Source: an uncultured Lachnoclostridium sp.
GTDB taxonomy: Bacteria > Bacillota > Clostridia > Lachnospirales > Lachnospiraceae
DNA: 64,000 bases
Assembly (NCBI GenBank): GCA_946415315.1
Contig: CAMKRZ010000004.1
Coordinates: 62,001-126,000, forward strand
Direction: 5' to 3'
The notes under the pieces: model-generated
Databases searched by the model: none
What the model saw: the letters and a program-made list of their open reading frames with translations, nothing else
Told to the model about the DNA's origin: nothing
Shown: positions 1 through 10,500 of the stretch, piece by piece
Layout: every line of letters begins with the position of its first letter
Position numbering within the stretch: position 1 is the stretch's first letter
Position numbers and translations under genes: made by a program

Positions 1-2
1 CG

Positions 3-1670
3 GCCTCATTTTCCGTGGAAGCGACCGGCAACACGCCGTTGACCTATCAGTGGCAGTACATGTCGCTGAACGGAACTACCTGGGCGAATTCCGCGCAGAG
101 CGGCAATAAGACCGCAACGCTTTCCGTGGCGGTGACAGCCGGTATGCAGGGTTACAAATTCCGCTGCGTGGTCACGGATGCGAAGGGGCAGAAGACCTAC
201 TCGAAGGCAGCTACGCTGACGGTGTACAATGTCCCGGTGACGACATCTACGTTCTCCGACAGTGTGTTCCGCAGTTATGTCTCAAGCAACTTTGACAAAG
301 ACCGAAACGGAACACTCAGTTCGGCGGAACTGCAGGCGGTGAAAACCATAGATGTACACGGTATGGGAATCGGCAGCCTGAAGGGCATCGAGTTCTTCAC
401 GAAACTGCAGACGCTTAACTGCAGCAGTGAGATCGCAGTCGCGATCTTCTATGCCGGCGGGAAGACAGGCACTCCGATCAGTGAGATTTCCGGGATCGAC
501 ACGAGCAGGAAATACCGTTTCGGATACCAGTTGGTCGGCAATACCATCACCTCGCTGAATCTGAAGTGCAACACCGAATTGAAGACGCTGAATTGCAGCG
601 GAAACCGGCTGACGTCGCTGGATCTGAGCGCGAACAGCAAGCTGGAGGAGCTGGCGTGCGTCGGGCTGTATTACTACGATACGGAGAAAGAGGTCACCTA
701 TGATTACCGGTTGAGCAGTCTCAACCTGAGCAGTAACACGGCTTTACGATCGCTGAACTGTTCGATGAACCGGCTTACGACGCTGGATCTGAGCAAGAAC
801 ACAGCGCTCACTGACATCGATTGTTCCAACAACGAGCTGACGTCGCTCTCGGCATCGGCCTGTACGAACCTGGTGATGCTTCTCTGCAACGACAACAAGA
901 TTACCTCCCTGAACATTTCCGGATGTACGCTTCTGCAGATACTGGAGTGTTCGACCAATAACCTTTCGACGCTGAACATTACGAACAACAAGGATCTGGT
1001 ACTGCTTTACTGCCGGTTCAACAAACTCAAGACGCTGGATATCAGCAAAAATCAGTACCTGACGTACTTCTACGGTTACGGCAACACCAACAGCCTTTCC
1101 TCCGTGGAAAATGCATTGGGCCTGTCTTACTACCGCAACAAATACTTCTACGAGCTGACGGCAGCCGACCTGCAGACCATGTCGGGCATCATCGCAGCGA
1201 ATACCGACAGCACCATGAACCGTGTCGAGAAGATTAAGGCCATTCATGACTGGATGGTGTGCAACCTTCGCTATGACAATATTAATTACAATCAGTACAG
1301 CGCATCGCAAACACTGAACGGCCATGTCGCGGTGTGCAGCGGATATGCGGCGTTGTTTGCGGCATTTATGGATCTGATGGGAATCCCGAACGAGCAGATT
1401 TACGGCGATAACCACGCATGGAATGCGGTGCAGCTGGAGGACGGAAAATACTATTATGTCGACTGCACCTGGGATGATCCGCTTCTCTTACTGAACACGG
1501 ATCCGGAAGGATCTTCCGATTATCCGGACGGAAGAAATATGACGTATGACTACTTCCTGATCGGAATATCGACAGCTTTTAAAAAGGACGCGGTAAGCCA
1601 TGTAGCGTTCGAGATGCCGGTTATGGTTTCCCTGACGGACTACGACTGGCGGTCGGCGATCGGTAATTAA
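3..1670 (+). CDS. Surface protein with Ig-like, EF-hand-like, LRR and transglutaminase-like domains (5' end outside window)
   Basis: The reading frame is open to the left edge, and the first visible residues (ASFSVEATG) match the interior of the Ig-like repeats in the neighbouring proteins, so the true start lies upstream. Visible order: end of an Ig-like repeat (to about nt 230), an EF-hand-like loop (DKDRNGTLSSAE, about nt 295-330), LRRs of the type LTSLDLSxNxxLxxLxCxxN (about nt 380-1100), then a C-terminal transglutaminase/cysteine-protease-like domain. That domain has candidate catalytic Cys (codon at 1335, AVCSGYAALF), His (1413, DNHAWN) and Asp (1461, YVDCTWDDP) in the spacing usual for this fold. 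It is probably secreted, although the signal peptide is not visible. It is first of four related neighbours and the only one with this domain. Substrate is unknown; peptidoglycan or host/dietary protein are both possible. Confidence 0.85.
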   Translation, partial: ASFSVEATGNTPLTYQWQYMSLNGTTWANSAQSGNKTATLSVAVTAGMQGYKFRCVVTDAKGQKTYSKAATLTVYNVPVTTSTFSDSVFRSYVSSNFDKDRNGTLSSAELQAVKTIDVHGMGIGSLKGIEFFTKLQTLNCSSEIAVAIFYAGGKTGTPISEISGIDTSRKYRFGYQLVGNTITSLNLKCNTELKTLNCSGNRLTSLDLSANSKLEELACVGLYYYDTEKEVTYDYRLSSLNLSSNTALRSLNCSMNRLTTLDLSKNTALTDIDCSNNELTSLSASACTNLVMLLCNDNKITSLNISGCTLLQILECSTNNLSTLNITNNKDLVLLYCRFNKLKTLDISKNQYLTYFYGYGNTNSLSSVENALGLSYYRNKYFYELTAADLQTMSGIIAANTDSTMNRVEKIKAIHDWMVCNLRYDNINYNQYSASQTLNGHVAVCSGYAALFAAFMDLMGIPNEQIYGDNHAWNAVQLEDGKYYYVDCTWDDPLLLLNTDPEGSSDYPDGRNMTYDYFLIGISTAFKKDAVSHVAFEMPVMVSLTDYDWRSAIGN

Positions 1671-1703
1671 TGCGTCATCGGAAAATGAAAACTTGATCCT
1701 GTT

Positions 1704-1733
1704 GCGGGGGCATGTGATGTGCCCCCGCTTTTT
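1704..1733 (+). terminator. Intrinsic terminator after the LRR-transglutaminase gene
   Basis: A 9-bp perfect stem (GCGGGGGCA / TGCCCCCGC) with a 7-nt loop is followed by five T residues. It lies 34 bases after the stop codon. Confidence 0.85.
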
Positions 1734-1748
1734 ACCGTTTTCCGATTG

Positions 1749-1777
1749 TTGACAAGCCTTTTTATTTTCGCTATGAT
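1749..1777 (+). promoter_or_regulatory. Sigma-A-type promoter for the 942-aa LRR/Ig protein
   Basis: TTGACA at 1749-1754 and TATGAT at 1772-1777 are separated by 17 bp, about 100 bp upstream of the start at 1879 and directly after the preceding terminator. Confidence 0.75.
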
Positions 1778-1878
1778 AAACGGTACAGAAGCGGTGTGGA
1801 CGGAAACGTTGAGGGGGAAACCGTCGTTTGTCCGTCTGTGCGGAGAAGAAGGATAATTGAGAACTGGGAGGTGCAAAC

Positions 1879-4707
1879 ATGATGCGAAGGATCAAATTGT
1901 TGGCGATCGGAATACTGATCTCGGTATTCCTTTTTGCGAGTGGAACAGGGATCAGCCGCGCAAAAGCGGCCGGCGGAGACGTGGATATTGCATCGACATT
2001 TCCGGATGAATATTTTCGTCAATATGTGGAAGAATATATTGATACCGACAAAAACGGAAAGCTGAGCAGCGCGGAAATCGCTGCGGTGAAAGAGATCAGA
2101 GTATCTGTTTATCCCTGTGAGGGGGAGAATTCAGAATTCGGAGAATATCTTCATTATACCGGTGATTACGAAACGGGCGGAGCAAAGATCTCGTCTCTCG
2201 CCGGAATTGAAGTGTTTACTTCGCTCAAGGAACTGTACTGCAGCAATAACGATCTGACGGAACTGAATGTTCGCTACAATACGGAGCTGGAGGTGCTGTC
2301 CTGCTGTAATAACAAGATTTCATCTCTGGATGTCAGTTACAACAAGAAACTGGTTACCCTTAAATGTTCCGCCAATAATCTTTCGTTGTTAAATGTCAGC
2401 GGCAATACATATCTGGAACAACTGGATTGCTGTGCGAATAAACTGACTGCCCTGTCTGTAAAGGACAACACGTATCTGGAACAGCTGGATTGTGATTTTA
2501 ACGAACTGAGCAGTCTGACGTTGGGCGAGGCACAGGATTTGCTCTATCTGTATTGTTTCGGAAATCGTCTGTCAAACATAAACGTTTCGACGGCCAAAAA
2601 ACTGAAGGAACTGGATTGCGGAAACAACAGGCTGGACATGCTGAACATCAGCAATAATACGTACCTTACGCATCTGGTATGTTCGAATAACAAACTGACG
2701 TCATTGGATGTCAGCCGCAACACCAAACTGAATACGCTTGCGTGTTCCGGCAACATGATCGGCTCGTTAAATGTAAGCAAGAATGTTAATCTGACTTCGA
2801 TCAGCTGTGGATTCAATTCATTCAAACAGGTCGACCTAAGCCGGAATCCGAACATAGTGCTGTTTGATTTCAGGGACGACACGGTTTCTTATATTCTTCC
2901 GTCTGACCTATACGTGAAATATATGTACGAGGAGATCTACCGACCTACGGTATATGAGCGGTATGACGAGGAATTGGAAATATGGATATATGAGGAGTAT
3001 GATGATTCAGATATAGAATCCTATAATTATTATTGTTATGATAACGGAGTCGTTATCTGCAGACATAACCTCGGAAATGGTACGCTTGATTATGACATGA
3101 ATGTTATATACGGCGGTTGCGGCTGTGCAATAGGAGGCGATGGAGCAAACGGATATTGGATCAATGAGTATGGAGGCAACTGGGGGGATGAAGAATCTTT
3201 TATAGGGCGAGACTATGGCATACAGGACTTCGATGAAGAGCACAACTATTATGAGGATATCATACGTGTCTTCGGAAACGAGCCCGGGTTCTCCTGCGCT
3301 GACAGTACGGCGGCTCCTAAGATCACAGCACAGCCGGCGGACAAGAGTCTGCTGGTGGGATCTACGGCGAAATTCACGGTAGAGGTAACCGGTGTTGGAC
3401 CGCTGAAATATCGCTGGCAATACCGGAAGGATGGAAGGAGCGAATGGGCGGATTCCGGGCAGAGCGGAGCGAAAACCTCTACTTTGCTGGTGTCCGCAAC
3501 GGCAGGACTTCACGGATATCAGTTCCGTTGCATCGTAATGGACGCAAACGAACAGGTAGCTTTTTCGGGAGTTGGGACGCTGACGCTGAAGCCGAGGATC
3601 ACAACACAGCCTGTGGACAAGAGCCTGCTTGTAGGTTCCACCGCGAAGTTCACGGTGGCAGCGACAGGAAAGAGCAACCTTACGTATCAATGGCAGTACA
3701 GGAAGAATTCATCCGCTTCCTGGGCAAACTCCGGGCAGCAGGGAGCGAAAACGGATACGTTGCTGGTTTCCACTACGGCAGCACTTCACGGTTATCAGTT
3801 CCGCTGTATCGTGACGGACGGCAACGGCCAGAAATCGTATTCGAACGCGGCGACGCTGACGCTGAAGCCGAGGATTACCACGCAGCCTGTGGACAAGAGC
3901 CTTCTGGTATGGTCTACCGCAAAATTCACAGTGGCAGCTACGGGCAAGGCGAAGCTCACCTATCAGTGGCAGTACCGGAAGAACGCCTCGAGTGATTGGG
4001 CGAACTCCGGGCAGCAGGGTGCGAAGACCGACACGCTGTTGGTTTCCGCGACTGCAGGACTCCACGGTTATCAGTTCCGCTGTATCGTGACGGATGGGAA
4101 TGGTCAGAAAACGTACTCGAAGACCGTTACCCTGACGCTGAAGCCGAGGATCACGACACAGCCCGCGAACAAGAGTGTGAATGCGGGATCCACGGCAGAG
4201 TTCACGGTGGCAGCGACCGGTAAGGCAACGCTTACCTATCAGTGGCAATTCCGGAAGAATTCTTCCGCGGCCTGGATAAACTCGGGACAGAGAGGCAGCA
4301 AGACCGCAACCCTCTCAGTGGCCAGCACGGATGCTTTAAACGGAAATCAGTTCCGCTGCGTCGTGACGGACGGCAATAATCAGAAGTCTTACTCGAGCAC
4401 CGCGATATTGACCGTAACGACGTCTAGGCTGACGATCACAACACAGCCTAAGAGTGTTATCGTTCCGGTTGGCACATCCGTACATTTTACGATCGAGGTC
4501 AGCGGTGACGGGCCGTTCACGTACCAGTGGCAGGCGAAGGATCCTGCAACCAACACGTGGAAGGATTCCGAAGCGGCCAGCGCGACAACGAACATTCTGT
4601 ACTCCAAGGCGAAAAATGCGCTGAACGGGTATAAGTTCCGCTGTATCGTAAAAGATGTTCACGGAAATCAGGTGACCTCCAATGCGGTATCGGTTACCGT
4701 GCAGTGA
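1879..4707 (+). CDS. Secreted LRR protein with five C-terminal Ig-like repeats
   Basis: 942 aa. Start chosen because GGGAGG lies 8 nt upstream and a signal peptide follows at once (basic MMRRIK, hydrophobic core, cleavage near AKA-AG). Order: EF-hand-like loop DTDKNGKLSSAE (residues ~55-66), LRRs of ~20 residues with LDVSxNxxLxxLxCxxN (~115-330), an unusual Tyr/Asp/Glu-rich segment (~335-475), then five Ig-like repeats of ~90 aa sharing TQPVDKSLLVGSTAKFTV, YQWQYRKN and HGYQFRCIV motifs. No membrane anchor or sorting motif is visible at the C terminus, so it is either released or held non-covalently. It is flanked by paralogues and has its own promoter. Role inferred as adhesion or ligand binding; no enzymatic motif is seen. 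Confidence 0.88.
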   Translation: MMRRIKLLAIGILISVFLFASGTGISRAKAAGGDVDIASTFPDEYFRQYVEEYIDTDKNGKLSSAEIAAVKEIRVSVYPCEGENSEFGEYLHYTGDYETGGAKISSLAGIEVFTSLKELYCSNNDLTELNVRYNTELEVLSCCNNKISSLDVSYNKKLVTLKCSANNLSLLNVSGNTYLEQLDCCANKLTALSVKDNTYLEQLDCDFNELSSLTLGEAQDLLYLYCFGNRLSNINVSTAKKLKELDCGNNRLDMLNISNNTYLTHLVCSNNKLTSLDVSRNTKLNTLACSGNMIGSLNVSKNVNLTSISCGFNSFKQVDLSRNPNIVLFDFRDDTVSYILPSDLYVKYMYEEIYRPTVYERYDEELEIWIYEEYDDSDIESYNYYCYDNGVVICRHNLGNGTLDYDMNVIYGGCGCAIGGDGANGYWINEYGGNWGDEESFIGRDYGIQDFDEEHNYYEDIIRVFGNEPGFSCADSTAAPKITAQPADKSLLVGSTAKFTVEVTGVGPLKYRWQYRKDGRSEWADSGQSGAKTSTLLVSATAGLHGYQFRCIVMDANEQVAFSGVGTLTLKPRITTQPVDKSLLVGSTAKFTVAATGKSNLTYQWQYRKNSSASWANSGQQGAKTDTLLVSTTAALHGYQFRCIVTDGNGQKSYSNAATLTLKPRITTQPVDKSLLVWSTAKFTVAATGKAKLTYQWQYRKNASSDWANSGQQGAKTDTLLVSATAGLHGYQFRCIVTDGNGQKTYSKTVTLTLKPRITTQPANKSVNAGSTAEFTVAATGKATLTYQWQFRKNSSAAWINSGQRGSKTATLSVASTDALNGNQFRCVVTDGNNQKSYSSTAILTVTTSRLTITTQPKSVIVPVGTSVHFTIEVSGDGPFTYQWQAKDPATNTWKDSEAASATTNILYSKAKNALNGYKFRCIVKDVHGNQVTSNAVSVTVQ

Positions 4708-4729
4708 CAGCGAAAGAATAAATGACAGT

Positions 4730-4759
4730 GAAATGCGGGGGCAAACGCTCCCGCATTTC
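4730..4759 (+). terminator. Probable terminator hairpin
   Basis: A 10-bp perfect stem (GAAATGCGGG / CCCGCATTTC) with a 10-nt loop lies 22 bases after the stop codon at 4707. The downstream T-tract is weak (CTTGTTTT a few bases later), so efficiency is uncertain. Confidence 0.6.
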
Positions 4760-4766
4760 GAAACTC

Positions 4767-4795
4767 TTGTTTTCCGTCGCTCAATTGTTTACAAT
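4767..4795 (+). promoter_or_regulatory. Probable promoter for the LRR/SLH/Ig protein
   Basis: TTGTTT (4767-4772) and TACAAT (4790-4795) have a 17-bp spacer and lie 80 bp upstream of the chosen start. Confidence 0.55.
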
Positions 4796-4874
4796 AAAGG
4801 GTGAGAAGACAGTGCGCGTACGCTCGTGTTTCGCATCGCGGGACACGGGGATCAAGAGGAAAAGGAAGTGTATT

Positions 4875-7460
4875 ATGATGGGAAGAGCAAACAGCAGGAC
4901 ATCCCGGATCATCGCCGTTTTCATGACGGTGATCATGGTGCTGAGCGCAGGGATGCTGAACCTTGGCGACGGGGGGAATACGGCGCAGGCGGCTGCGATC
5001 ACTCCGGTGAAGATCAATGCAACGAACTTTCCGGATCCTATTTTCCGGTCGGTGATCTCCGGTCCGGATTATGACCGGGACGGAAACGGAACGCTGGACG
5101 CCAAAGAACTCGGCGAGACGATAAACATTTATTGCGAAGGTTTGGGGATCAAATCGATCAAGGGCGTGGAGTATTTCGTCAACCTCCAGGGACTCTGGTG
5201 CAAGGACAACAAGATCTCGTCCATGGACATCCGTAAGCTCACGGACCTTCGGGGACTGTGGTGCTCCGGCAACCCGCTTACGTCCCTGAATCTCACGCAG
5301 AACAAGAAACTGCTGTGGGTTTACTGCTATGATTGTAAGCTGACGGCGCTGGATGTGTCGCAGAATCCGAAAATGGCATTTATCGAGTGCAACACCAACC
5401 CGATCACAAAACTGGATGTCACGCACAATCCGGAGCTGGAACACCTGACCTGCGGCACCTGCGAACTTACGACGCTCGACTTGAGCAAGAACCCGAAGCT
5501 GGCCCACCTCGACGCGTTCCGGAATCATTTTACGAAGCTGGATGTCACGCACAATACGAAACTGAAGCGTCTGGACGTCTGGGACAATCCGGGGCTGGGA
5601 AGCATCGACGTCAGCAAGTGCCCCGGGCTTCAGTATTACAACTGCGCCAACAACGACGCCACCACGGTGGATGTGAGTCACAACCCGGAGCTGCAGAAGC
5701 TGATCTGCAGTTACAACGAACTCAAGAAGCTGGATCTTTCGAAAAATCCCAAGCTGGCTTGTCTGTATTGCGAGGACAATCAGCTGACGTCCCTGAATCT
5801 GAGCTACAATCCGAAGCTTCGTTACCTGCAGGCGGCGATCAACAACTTTACTTCGCTGAACATCGGCAACAATCCGTTCCTTGTGAAGACCTACAAGGAG
5901 GGCAGCCACGTGCAGGAGTGGTTCGGACAGTCCTGGACGATCGATTACGGCGGAGAAGACTCCACGGGCGGCGACAACAAATTCTACATCTGGCTCAACA
6001 GCGGCATCACGGTGAGCACGAAAGCGACCGTCACGGTTCCTGTCACGGAGGAACGGTATTCGGATCTGAATTCCGGCATAACGGAGGAATCGCTGCTCAC
6101 GCGAGAGGATGTCGTGCTTGCGCTGTACGAGCTGGCAGGGAAGCCGAGTGTCAGCGGACTGACGACACGTTTTACGGATGTAAAGGTGGGAACCGCATAC
6201 ACAAACGCGTTGCTCTGGGGCGAGAAAAACGCGATCTGCGTCGGCTATCCGGATACCTCTTCCGACACATTCGGGTTCGGAAAATGGATCACCCGGCAGG
6301 ACCTGGTGTATATGCTGATGCGGTACTCCGAAGTCAAGAAGTACAAGAGGGCGATCGATTTCGGCCGAAGCGATGATTATCAGGATTATTTTGATATCGA
6401 TTACGACCACTGGGAGGCGCTCTGCTGGTCCGCGACATGGAACATCATGGAGGCCAGGGAGCAGGTGGGCTCGACGAAACCGGGACTGTTGGACGCGCCG
6501 AAATCGGAGCTGTGGCTTGATCCCTACGGAAGAGTGACCCGTGCTGATTTCAAGAAGATCATGCAGCGACTCTTCGAGGTGAACAGCGTGACGGTGACGT
6601 CCTCGATGCTCGCCATCCTGAATAAAGCGGATCTGCGGATCGTCACGCAGCCGGTCGGCAAGAGCGTGACGGTGGGTACGGCAGCGAATTTTACGGTTGT
6701 CGCGACCGGAAAATCGGTCACTTACCAGTGGCAGTACCGTAAGAATTCTTCCGGTACCTGGGCGAGCTCCAACCAGAGCGGTGCGAAGACGAAGACGCTT
6801 TCGGTAGCAACTACGTCAGGGCTTCACGGATACCAGTTCCGCTGTGTTGTAAAGGACGGCAGCGGGAAGACATTGTACACAAGCGCGGCTACGCTGACGG
6901 TGAAACCGAAGATCACCGTGCAGCCGGTGGACAAATGTCTGCTGGTCAATTCCACGGCAAAATTCACAGTGGAAGCGATCGGCAAGAGCACGCTCACGTA
7001 TCAGTGGCAGTATCGGAAGAACGAATCCTGCGAATGGGCGAACTCCGGGCAAAAGGGCGCGAAGACGGCGACTCTGCTGGTTTCCGCTACGTCCGCGATT
7101 CACGGTTACCAGTTCCGCTGTATCGTGACGGACGGGAACGGGCAAAAGACCTATTCGAAGATCGTCACACTGACGCTGAAACCGCGGATTACAACGCAGC
7201 CGACGGACAAGAGCGTGAAAGCGGGGTCCACGGCGAAGTTCACGGTGGCAGCGACCGGCAGGAGCAAGCTCACGTACCAGTGGCAGTACCGAAAGAACTC
7301 CTCGTATGCCTGGGCCAATTCCGGGCAGACCGGCGCGAGGACGGCAACGCTTTCGGTGGCGACCAAAGCATCGCTCAACGGCTACCAGTTCCGCTGCATC
7401 GTGACGGACGGCAACGGACAGAAGACAATTTCATCCGTGGTCACGCTGAAGGTGAATTAA
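4875..7460 (+). CDS. Secreted LRR protein with SLH-like segment and three Ig-like repeats
   Basis: 861 aa. The frame is open further upstream, but ATG at 4875 follows AGGAAG and begins a signal peptide (MMGRANSRTSRIIAVFMTVIMV, cleavage near AQA-AA). Order: EF-hand-like loop DRDGNGTLDAKE (~residues 70-81), LRRs (~95-340), then ~400-580 resembling S-layer-homology repeats (LTREDVVLALYELAGKP, FTDVKVG, NALLWGEKNAICVGYPD, ITRQDLVYMLMRYSE, and later VTRADFKKIMQRLF), then three Ig-like repeats. SLH modules normally bind secondary cell-wall polymer, so this member is probably wall-attached through that segment, unlike its neighbours. SLH modules usually sit at a terminus; here the segment is internal. 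The function of the LRRs is unknown. Confidence 0.87.
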   Translation: MMGRANSRTSRIIAVFMTVIMVLSAGMLNLGDGGNTAQAAAITPVKINATNFPDPIFRSVISGPDYDRDGNGTLDAKELGETINIYCEGLGIKSIKGVEYFVNLQGLWCKDNKISSMDIRKLTDLRGLWCSGNPLTSLNLTQNKKLLWVYCYDCKLTALDVSQNPKMAFIECNTNPITKLDVTHNPELEHLTCGTCELTTLDLSKNPKLAHLDAFRNHFTKLDVTHNTKLKRLDVWDNPGLGSIDVSKCPGLQYYNCANNDATTVDVSHNPELQKLICSYNELKKLDLSKNPKLACLYCEDNQLTSLNLSYNPKLRYLQAAINNFTSLNIGNNPFLVKTYKEGSHVQEWFGQSWTIDYGGEDSTGGDNKFYIWLNSGITVSTKATVTVPVTEERYSDLNSGITEESLLTREDVVLALYELAGKPSVSGLTTRFTDVKVGTAYTNALLWGEKNAICVGYPDTSSDTFGFGKWITRQDLVYMLMRYSEVKKYKRAIDFGRSDDYQDYFDIDYDHWEALCWSATWNIMEAREQVGSTKPGLLDAPKSELWLDPYGRVTRADFKKIMQRLFEVNSVTVTSSMLAILNKADLRIVTQPVGKSVTVGTAANFTVVATGKSVTYQWQYRKNSSGTWASSNQSGAKTKTLSVATTSGLHGYQFRCVVKDGSGKTLYTSAATLTVKPKITVQPVDKCLLVNSTAKFTVEAIGKSTLTYQWQYRKNESCEWANSGQKGAKTATLLVSATSAIHGYQFRCIVTDGNGQKTYSKIVTLTLKPRITTQPTDKSVKAGSTAKFTVAATGRSKLTYQWQYRKNSSYAWANSGQTGARTATLSVATKASLNGYQFRCIVTDGNGQKTISSVVTLKVN

Positions 7461-7515
7461 CCGGCGGGATTACGTTCATTTTCCGATAGATACGATGAAA
7501 GAGAGGATCAGTAGG

Positions 7516-10500
7516 ATGAAGAGACATTTAGCAGGCCGGCTTTTGGCAGTTCTCCTGTCGGTGACCATGGCGGTATCGTTACTGTACTTTGCAGGTCTCG
7601 GCGGCAAAGCACAGGCGGCGTCGGAAGGGCCGACGATTACCACGCAGCCGGTTGACAAGAATCTGCTTGTAGGCTCCACGGCGAAGTTCACCGTGGCTGC
7701 AACCGGGAGCGGAACACTGACATACCGGTGGCAGTACCGGAAGGACGCATCAAGCGAATGGGCCGCATCCGGACAGCAGGGCGCGAAGACCAATACGCTT
7801 TATGTATCTGCTACCGCAGGCCTTCATGGCTTCCAGTTCCGCTGCGTCGTGACGGACGGAAACGGGCAGAAAGCGTATTCGAATGCGGCGACGCTGACGC
7901 TTAAGCCGAGGATCACCACGCAGCCGGTTGACAAGAGCCTTCTGGTGGGCTCCACGGCGAAGTTTACAGTCGCAGCGACCGGAAAGGGCACGCTGAAGTA
8001 TCAGTGGCAGTACCGTAAGAACGCATCAAGTGCATGGGCCGCATCCGGACAGCAGGGCGCGAAGACCGACACACTTCTGGTATCCGCAACGGCAGGCCTT
8101 CACGGCTATCAGTTCCGCTGTATTGTGACAGACGGAAACGGGAAGAAAACGTATTCGAGCGCCGCGACACTGACATTAAAGCCGAGGATCACCACGCAGC
8201 CTACGGGCAAGAGCGTGACGCCCGGCACCAAGGCACAGTTTACGGTGGCGGCGACCGGCAAGAGCACGTTGACGTATCAGTGGCAGTTCCGAAAGGATTC
8301 GTCAAGTGCATGGGCAAATTCCGCACAGAGCGGCAACAAGACCGCAACGCTCTCTGTAGCTGCAACGAAAGGGCTGAACGGGTATCAGTTCCGCTGCGCC
8401 GTTACAGACGGCAACGGGCAGACAACATATTCGAGCGCTGCGACGTTGAAGGTGTTCGGTATCCTCAAGCAGCCGGTTTCGTATTCCGTTCCTGCCGGGG
8501 TGCTGTCGCAATTTTCCGTGACAGCGGGCGGAACAGGGCTCACGTATCAGTGGCAGTACCGCAGAAACGCCTCGGACACGTGGAAAAGCTCCGCCCAGAG
8601 CGGCAATAAGACGGCGACACTTTCCGTGGCGACGACCGAAGCTTTGAACGGCTATCAGTTCCGCTGTATCGTGAAGGACGGTGCGGGCAATTCCGCAACA
8701 TCCAATGCGGCCACATTGACGATCGGGGAGCTCGTGATCGATGCGCATGTGTTCCCGGACGAGGCGTTCCGGAATTATATCGCGGAAAATGTTGACAGTG
8801 ACGAAAGCGGGACGCTCAGTGCAGATGAGATCCTCGGAAGGACGTGGCTGAGAGTATATGACCATGTTGAAATGTACGGCTACGCGGGAATCGGAGCTGC
8901 CGACCTCAAGGGTGTCGAGATTTTTGCCAATCTTGAGGAGTTGGTTTGTTCCGGCAACCTTCTCACAAAACTGGATCTGAGCAGAAACAAGGAACTGACA
9001 TGGCTGGAGTGTAAAGGCAACCGTCTGACCTCGCTGGATCTGAGCGGATTCACGCAGTTGACTTACCTGAACTGCAGCGACAATCTGCTGACATCGCTGA
9101 ATATCGGCGATTGCACGCAGTTGGCTGCCTTATCCTGCGAGGGCAACCGTCTGACATCGCTTGATGTGAGCGCCTTTACGAAGATGGAAATTCTCTATTG
9201 CAGCAACAATCAGTTGACATCTCTCAATGTGAGTAATTGTACCTCGCTGAAAATACTGGATTGTCGCGGAAACCGGCTGACTTCACTGGATCTGAGCTAT
9301 GACGGAAAAATGTCGCAGGTGGATTGCAGCTACAATCAACTGACGTCGCTGAATGTCGCGGGACTCGAGGAATTGCACACGCTGAAGTGTAATTCCAACC
9401 TGCTGAAATCACTGTCCCTAAGCGGATGCTCCGGCGTGCAGGAAGTATATTGTCAGGACAATCAGTTGGAGTCGCTTACATTCAGCGGCAACAGTAAACT
9501 GAGCTGGCTGGATTGCAGCAACAATAAGCTGAAGACATTGAACACCGCTGTATTGCCGGGGCTTAAAATGTTGAATTGCCGTGACAATCAATTGACAACA
9601 TTGACAGTAAGCAACTGTCCCGATTTAAACACTCTGTTCTGTGAAAATAATAAGCTGACGGAGCTTCTGCTTCAGAACAATGCGATCCTCAGAGTATTGT
9701 ACTGCGAGAACAACAGCCTAACGGCGTTGGACACGAGTGCGAATCCCGAGCTTCATACGTTGAGGGCAAAAGGTAACGCGCTCGGCAGCCTCAATCTGAG
9801 AAACAACACGAGTCTCGGGTATGTGAGCACGGATGTTGCGATAATCCTTGTGCAGCCGAAATCGTACGAGGCAGCGATCAACGGAAAGGCAGTGTTTACG
9901 GTTGTCGCGGACGGAGATGGTATCAAGTATCAATGGCAGTACAGAACGTCCGCATCGTCATCCTGGGCGAATACTGATCTGACCGGTCGTCGTACGAACA
10001 TTTTGGCGTTTACCGCGACGTCGTCGATGAACGGGTATCAGTTCCGATGCGTGGTTACCGATAAGAACGGAGTGAGCGTAACCTCGGATGCAGTGAAACT
10101 GACGGTGGGGACGATTACGATCAATGAAAACCGGTTCCCCGATGATATTTTCCGTAGCTTTATTTCGGAAAATTTCGATACAAGCGGGGATGGCACGCTC
10201 AGCGCGGCGGAGCTGGCGGCAGTAAAGACTTTGAATGTTGCCGGAATGGATATTGAGAGCCTTCGTGGGCTTGAGTATTTTACGGAGGCGGAGACGTTAT
10301 ATTGCGGCAGTTATTACGTTACCGAAGAAACGTGGGGAGGGTATCGTTCCAACAGTCTCACGTGGCTGGATCTCAGCAGAAATATAAACCTGAAGGAACT
10401 TGACTGTAATAATAATTACTTGAATAAGCTTGATGTAAGAACCTGCAAAAAACTTCAGTCTCTTGAATGTTCATGGAACGGGCTTTCCAGCATTGACCTG

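Larger units (their letters stand above)
3301..8725 (+). repeat. Coding repeats: near-identical Ig-like modules shared by three neighbouring genes
   Basis: About a dozen ~270-280-bp units occur at roughly 3310-4705 (five), 6625-7460 (three) and 7630-8725 (four). They share almost identical stretches encoding TQPVDKSLLVGSTAKFTV and GYQFRCIVTDGNGQK. High nucleotide identity between units of different genes makes homologous exchange between them plausible. This is one span around discontinuous units. Confidence 0.8.
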
